Positions 61,701 to 64,000 of a stretch of DNA of 64,000 bases are shown here, piece by piece. The notes under the pieces are model-generated. The model worked only from the letters and a program-made list of their open reading frames with translations. It had not been told where the DNA came from and made no database searches. This DNA comes from Pisaster brevispinus (lineage: Eukaryota > Echinodermata > Asteroidea > Forcipulatida > Asteriidae). Location: positions 1,617,001 through 1,681,000 of the forward strand of contig JAMKCF010000008.1 of assembly GCA_023634235.1 (NCBI GenBank), written 5' to 3'. The stretch's first letter is position 1. The number at the start of each line of letters is the position of its first letter. Made by a program: the position numbers and the translations under genes.

Positions 61701-61753
61701 GGCCCGAAGGCATTCTGCACAAACTCCTGTGCGCTCTGCGTGCACTGCGCCAT
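40793..61753 (-). CDS. TRAPPC8: TRAPPC8, TRAPP III complex subunit (Trs85 family)
   Basis: Subunit that defines the TRAPP III tethering/Rab-GEF complex in ER-Golgi traffic and autophagy. Coding exons in order: 61597-61753, 60551-60751, 59973-60053, 59078-59252, 57920-58094, 57522-57657, 56807-57141, 56135-56244, 55434-55584, 54513-54613, 54014-54119, 53348-53479, 52497-52568, 51685-51837, 50842-50968, 50344-50541, 49548-49720, 49028-49102, 48561-48881, 47663-48096, 46617-46770, 46080-46179, 45358-45429, 44819-44874, 43742-43954, 43158-43262, 42899-43047, 41650-41742, 40793-41111. All phases agree, giving about 1557 residues (human 1435). N terminus MAQCTQSAQEFV; conserved blocks include PYPKWLVPNIFKYYVLLHD, MPDPWSQYV, HGACLTLSDHDRLR, FSATKKWFGG, MVRKYAFHMILAGHRFSKAG, DHINFTIGRQS and the C-terminal GVYNLANTRV. 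The first half is the helical Trs85 region, the second half has beta-sandwich (Ig-like) repeats. Extra length lies in exons 6-7 and 19. Confidence 0.95.
42604..42787 (+). mobile_element. MITE with TTTAAAGGTAGGGT ends, internally deleted copy
   Basis: Begins GTTAAAGATAGGGTCATA and ends CTATGACCCTACCTTAAG. It keeps the flanks of the copy at 21712-22105 but has lost the central palindrome region. It lies in a TRAPPC8 intron. Confidence 0.7.
43375..43625 (+). mobile_element. tRNA(Asn)-like SINE copy
   Basis: Contains the CAGTTTCCCTTGTGGTTTAT segment, a deletion of part of the middle, TAGATAGCTCAGTTGGTAGAGC, and GTTCAAGTCCCGCTCTAGTC followed by TTTGTCTTTGTTCAAACC. Head well kept. It lies in a TRAPPC8 intron. 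Confidence 0.8.
44025..44180 (-). repeat. Dispersed repeat, GAATGGTCAGACAGTA family
   Basis: The reverse complement of TCAACCCTCCTACTGTCTGACCATTCAATATCATTCACTATGG and ATCATGTGGTGAATGCATCT matches 29035-29325 and 59480-59930. Confidence 0.6.
45140..45310 (-). mobile_element. tRNA-derived SINE (second type)
   Basis: On the minus strand an A-box-like GATCTATTGGTTAAGATATC and B box GGGTTCAAATCTCACCC are followed by GCCTGTGGCTGTTTTTGC. Matches 53045-53220, including the TTTTACCCTACAC-GATGT far end. Confidence 0.65.
45485..45692. mobile_element. Foldback MITE, CAATTTCATAGAGCTGCTT family
   Basis: A short partial copy (AGTTTCATAGAGCTGTTGAGCAGGGCC) adjoins a fuller copy from about 45510 ending GGCTTTATGAAATTGGGCC. 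It is intronic in TRAPPC8. Confidence 0.7.
46924..47636. mobile_element. ~713-bp DNA transposon with ~40-bp inverted ends
   Basis: Left end (46924-46963) AGGGGTCTTGTCAAAATTAA..., right end (about 47598-47636) its inverse, about 85% alike over 40 bp (core ATCC-GGACAG-CCATCGGAC). Minus-strand open frames inside (46969-47220 and 47372-47629) are not recognisable proteins. Target duplication is unclear. It occupies most of the TRAPPC8 intron between exons 20 and 21. Confidence 0.7.
48368..48455 (+). repeat. Dispersed repeat pair member 1
   Basis: GTGCC-GCAGGAAGTCCAGGCTC, GTGGC and AAACATGTGATGT recur in order at 57375-57470. The two copies are in the same orientation, in different TRAPPC8 introns. 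Confidence 0.6.
48930..48953. repeat. (GA)n microsatellite
   Basis: Ten or more GA repeats in a TRAPPC8 intron. Confidence 0.9.
49240..49445 (-). mobile_element. tRNA-derived SINE, 5' part only
   Basis: Reverse complement carries GTTGGCGTTGTGGTTTCTTTCC, ACCTGGTTCGAATCCTGCC, GATTGGGTTTTCAGTCTCTACC and a TTTTCCC--GG-GTTTTCGTCCCA end, the same family as 30225 and 39412. Confidence 0.75.
49895..50245 (+). mobile_element. tRNA(Asn)-like SINE copy
   Basis: Full-length arrangement with CAGTCAGTTTCCCTTGTGG at both ends of the unit, CCCAGGTTGTATCGTAAACT, GGCTTTTGACTGGCACCCCC, A box AGCTCAGTTGGTAGAG. The B box is destroyed. It ends about 100 bp from TRAPPC8 exon 16. Confidence 0.75.
51232..51640 (-). 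mobile_element. MITE with TTTAAAGGTAGGGT ends, inverse copy
   Basis: Carries the central palindrome GAGAAACTATTTATGCATGAATCGTTTCTCA with one mismatch, and CTTGGTGAGAAGC / CTACCTTTAAATCTATAG blocks matching 21712-22105 in reverse. Confidence 0.7.
53045..53220 (-). mobile_element. tRNA-derived SINE (second type)
   Basis: Minus strand: TAGTTGTATGACATCTGCTC and GGGTCACAAAATTTCACCTG regions align with 45140-45310; the B box is degraded. Far end TTTTACCCTACACTGATGT is shared. Confidence 0.6.
53560..53699. mobile_element. Foldback MITE with TGGATTT-AC ends
   Basis: Inverted ends CTGGGGTGGATTTTAC...CTAAGATTCATCTTAAG and CTTAAGATCAATCTTAG...GTGAAATCCAGCCCTGG span nearly the whole element, leaving a loop of about 50 bp. 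It is intronic in TRAPPC8. Confidence 0.75.
54905..55262 (+). mobile_element. tRNA(Leu/Ser)-like SINE, full copy
   Basis: Head GCGTCGCGGTCGAGCAGTC (A box) and GTGTGGGTTCAAATCC (B box), shared body TAGTGTCCTTGAGCAAGACCC, tail TTCACTTTTGAGGCACCATTGG and AATAATAATAACAA end. It lies in the TRAPPC8 intron between exons 9 and 10. Confidence 0.8.
57375..57470 (+). repeat. Dispersed repeat pair member 2
   Basis: Matches 48368-48455 over GTGCCAGCAGGAAGTCCAGG and AACATGTGATGTCATGAGTG. Confidence 0.6.
58780..58911. mobile_element. Foldback element with ~42-bp arms
   Basis: Left arm 58780-58821 and right arm 58870-58911 are inverse copies with few mismatches (core CCATGGGTTTTGTACACCCT), separated by about 48 bp. 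The transcript of TRAPPC8 pre-mRNA would form a long hairpin here. Confidence 0.8.
59480..59930 (+). repeat. Dispersed repeat, GAATGGTCAGACAGTA family, multiple units
   Basis: At least two units with GTGTAGAT-CATTCACCACATG, TGCAGACTGACATAGTGG and ACTCAAAACCACAG-GGA---T-GAATGGTCAGACAGTAAGAG. The first unit is diverged. An ACAAACAATG / CATTGTTTG pair (near 59633 and 59711) brackets an insertion. Confidence 0.55.
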
Positions 61754-61960
61754 TGCAACTAAATAATGTCCAAGTTGAACTTATGTTTTTAGTAAATGTT
61801 CAGCCCTTTTGCTGGTTTATATTTCGGTCAGCACACGGGACACTTTGAAAGTAAAACATTGAATATGCGTAACTGGAGTTCCACTATTTTTAGTGTCCGC
61901 CATCTTCTTCCATACGCCACTCAGCTTTTGCAGACTGCATTGTGGGAAAATCAGCCTCGT
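61754..61960 (-). promoter_or_regulatory. TRAPPC8 5' UTR and promoter region
   Basis: On the minus strand AAGATGGCGGAC (61895-61906) matches the YY1-type element common just downstream of housekeeping transcription starts, in the correct orientation and about 140 nt before the start codon. Farther upstream TTCCCACAATGCA (about 61938-61950) resembles a ZNF143/Staf-type site. There is no TATA box. This is consistent with a housekeeping promoter; usage is inferred. Confidence 0.5.
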
Positions 61961-62039
61961 CGCCACTTTTTACTCATCGTTTGTCCATCCCTCGACCCCA
62001 CTTATTCTTCTCACTCAGTACGATGATGTGTGCGTGACA

Positions 62040-62297
62040 CAATGATCAGTTTCCAAAACACCTGTTTCAAATCAGTTGCGGTACCTTCAAAGAAAAACAA
62101 AATGATTAAACATTTAAACTATCATTCACCTCAATAACCAATCATTGTTTCATATTTCTCTAACTGAATTTAAACGAGGAACTATGAGTGTTTTCCTTGT
62201 GCGCACGGCATAGGCAAGACTCTTGAAAAAAATTACAAAACTTAGTTACAAAGGGTATACTATAGAAAAATTCCCTTTTTACATACACACATTATAT
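62040..62297. other. Intergenic upstream of TRAPPC8
   Basis: No gene, RNA or clear repeat recognised. Confidence 0.5.
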
Positions 62298-62575
62298 GGG
62301 TCGTACTAATTAGCGTCAACAGGCCCATTTCACGACAACTCAAGACAACTCAAGACAACTCAAGACAACAAGTTTAAAATACCATCAAATACAATGGTTG
62401 TAATCAGAGTGTATCTGGAAACACGTTTAAAACTGACTGGAACCATCGTGCATACATATTTTTCTCGGGAAAATTTTTTTTTTTTCGTAAAAAATAGTCA
62501 ACTTTCTCCGTCCGTAAAATTGGCCGACGTGATGCTATTGCGCTAGTGCAATGACTTTGGACCGCACCATTATGA
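62298..62575 (+). repeat. CpG-containing repeat, copy 1
   Basis: Starts GGTCGTACTAATTAGCGTCAAC, includes a 10-bp tandem repeat (AAGACAACTC, about 62333-62368) and ends in TAGTCAACTTTCTCCGTCCG, GACGTGATGCTATTGCGC and GACTTTGGACCGCACC. Closely repeated at 63712-63895. Confidence 0.8.
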
Positions 62576-62584
62576 TATGGGTGG

Positions 62585-62690
62585 GTAAGGACAAAAAGAA
62601 ATTGAGACAGAAAAAAAGAGTTAAAGAACAAAAGAAATAAAGAAAGAAAAAAAGAAAGAAACAAAGAAACAAAGAAATACATGTAAATAA
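62585..62690 (+). repeat. Purine-rich (AAAG/AAAC)n tract
   Basis: More than 80 bp of almost pure A/G on the plus strand, in the loop between inverted copies at 62450-62575 and 62768-62880. Confidence 0.75.
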
Positions 62691-62767
62691 AACTATAATA
62701 TGAAAAGTTTCTTACATTGACATGAGTGTGTGGGCACCATTCTCGACTTAAAAATTACACTTACCTG

Positions 62768-62880
62768 TAGTGTAATGGTGCGGTCCAATGTTATTTCGCA
62801 AGCGCAATAGCATCACGTCAGCCGACCGTCAGCCAATTCTACGGACGGCGAAAGTCGCAAATTTTTAACGAAAAAAATTG
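62768..62880 (-). repeat. CpG-containing repeat, inverted partial copy
   Basis: Reverse complement matches the second half of 62298-62575 (GACGTGATGCTATTGCGCTTGCG and the GTCCGTAGAATTGGC block), creating a long inverted repeat around a ~190-bp spacer. Confidence 0.75.
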
Positions 62881-63009
62881 TTTCGCGACAATGCATACGT
62901 GTGCGCACATATTCACGAATTGTTTCACGACATTGCCACGTGTGCGCACACATTTGCGATAAATTTCGCGACATCGCATACGTATGCGCACACGTTTGCG
63001 ATATGCGAT
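62881..63009 (+). repeat. Three tandem copies of a 41-42-bp CpG-rich unit
   Basis: Units start at 62881, 62923 and 62964, each with TTTCGCGACAT-GCATACGTGTGCGCACA-ATT-GCGA. The unit includes GTGTGCGCACA-type palindromes. Confidence 0.8.
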
Positions 63010-63332
63010 GTCTCTTCAGGGCCACCATACATCAAACAGTAGCACGGCTTCCTTGTGATTGAAAAACTCAAAAGGACTAAAAGAGTATTCCCCCTCTCTT
63101 GTTTATACCATTACAATTATTATTTTGTACGGCTTGTATCAAAGACTTTGCTCGGCCCGCATCGGTCTCATTTGGGGTTGGGAGTGGGACGATGCGAACC
63201 GAAGACTAGCTAGCGTTGTTGTTATATAAATAGTAGACTTGATTTCAAGTCTGAGATCGTGGTTATTCCTCTACATCAGCCACGAAAAACGCCTCCATAG
63301 ATATTAGCTAGACTGTTTCCCTGTCCTTATCC

Positions 63333-63528
63333 TTCGGCTACAGCTACAGCTAGATCAGCGCGTCTGCCAGTGTTGAAGAATAGGCAGACGCGCGCGATCT
63401 AGCCGTGCTGTAGCCAGTGTTGTAGGTCTCGAGACCGGTCTCGGTCTCGGTCTCGGTCTCCCCCTCGGACCTTCAGGTCTCCCCCTCGGACTATCGGGTC
63501 TCGACTACAACACTGGCTGTAGCCGAAG
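63333..63528. repeat. Nested inverted repeats with (GGTCTC)n
   Basis: Outer pair: CTTCGGCTACAGC (63333-63345) and its inverse (63516-63528). Inner hairpin: TAGATC-AGCGCGTCTGCC with GGCAGACGCGCGCGATCTA (63351-63402). A third pair: AGCCAGTGTTGTAG (63412-63425) and CTACAACACTGGCT (63505-63518), enclosing GGTCTC repeats (63425-63460). Confidence 0.8.
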
Positions 63529-63596
63529 TCGCCGTTTCGGACACGGCCTAAGCTACAAGAGGGCGCTATTTCAGGCAATAATGTATTGGCTATCGG

Positions 63597-63670
63597 GTAG
63601 ACTCATTCGCTCGGCCCCAGCGGCCTTTGGTTTTAAGGCAAGGCGCTGGGGACGAGCGAAGTAGACTCAT
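63597..63670. mobile_element. Tiny foldback hairpin flanked by 10-bp direct repeats
   Basis: TCGCTCGGCCCCAGCG and CGCTGGGGACGAGCGA pair around a short loop. GTAGACTCAT occurs immediately outside on both sides (63597-63606, 63661-63670), like a target duplication. Confidence 0.65.
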
Positions 63671-63711
63671 AGAGTTATATGTAGGAACTAGAGGGCGCAC
63701 TGGTAATGCTA

Positions 63712-63895
63712 CGGGGTCGTACTAATTAGCGTCAACAGGCCCATTTCACGACAATTCAAGACAACTCAAGACGGGGTGCATATATATTTTTCACGGGAAA
63801 ACATTTTTTTTCCGTAAAAATAGTCAACTTTCTCCGTCCGTAGAATTGGCCGACGTGATGCTATTGCGCTTGCGCAATGACTTTGGACCGCGCAA
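63712..63895 (+). repeat. CpG-containing repeat, copy 2
   Basis: Same start (GGGTCGTACTAATTAGCGTC) and end (TTGGCCGACGTGATGCTATTGCGC, GACTTTGGACCGCGC) as 62298-62575, with an internal deletion. Direct orientation, about 1.4 kb apart. Confidence 0.85.
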
Positions 63896-64000
63896 TAGAT
63901 AGGTTGCAATATGACGTAAATCGGCCATCTTTACGGCGGGCAATTTGGAACACATAGTCATGCGTTTTGCGTGAGAACGGCGTGCAGCACGCGCACATTT
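63896..64000. other. CpG-rich end of window
   Basis: Contains CGGCCATCTTTACGGCGGG and several CpGs. It could be the edge of a promoter or further repeat; the window ends before this can be decided. Confidence 0.3.

Noticed and set aside
1..64000. CRISPR, operon, phage or bacterial defence systems
   Set aside because: All recognised genes are spliced eukaryotic genes, and the direct repeats are minisatellites or transposons without spacer structure.

Overview
The window is eukaryotic nuclear DNA from a compact-intron animal. The proteins resemble human orthologues closely enough to align exon by exon. The repeat content (several tRNA-derived SINE families, many short foldback/MITE elements, degraded non-LTR retrotransposon ends) suggests an invertebrate deuterostome, most plausibly an echinoderm. 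That taxonomic call is inference; nothing in the window proves it. There are no operons, CRISPR arrays or phage features.

Layout. (1) 1-8.3 kb: no recognisable gene. It holds a decayed reverse-transcriptase fragment, degenerate tandem repeats, a piggyBac-like MITE, a ~145-bp tandem array, a large inverted minisatellite and a GC-rich patch carrying an exact Sox-Oct composite motif. (2) 8.8-33.4 kb, minus strand: a complete KIF15 (kinesin-12) orthologue. I resolve 34 coding exons that join in one frame to about 1429 codons. (3) 33.4-33.87 kb: a ~460-bp divergent promoter. (4) 33.87-35.1 kb, plus strand: a complete three-exon orthologue of human KIAA1143 (153 aa), followed by a tandemly duplicated 3' segment. 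(5) 35.5-40.6 kb: repeat-rich intergenic DNA. (6) 40.8-61.75 kb, minus strand: a complete TRAPPC8 orthologue, 29 coding exons, about 1557 codons. (7) 61.75-64 kb: its promoter, then a dense cluster of CpG-rich repeats, inverted repeats and hairpins.

Biology. KIF15 is a plus-end-directed mitotic kinesin that supports spindle bipolarity. KIAA1143 encodes a small lysine-rich protein of unknown function. TRAPPC8 is a subunit of the TRAPP III tethering complex (secretion, autophagy). KIF15 and KIAA1143 lie head to head, as they do on human 3p21.31, so this divergent pair looks like an ancient shared-promoter arrangement. TRAPPC8 is a neighbour without an evident functional link.

Exon coordinates come from reading splice consensus together with protein homology and reading-frame continuity. 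Individual boundaries may be off by a base or two. Repeat-family names describe structure only; no database was searched.
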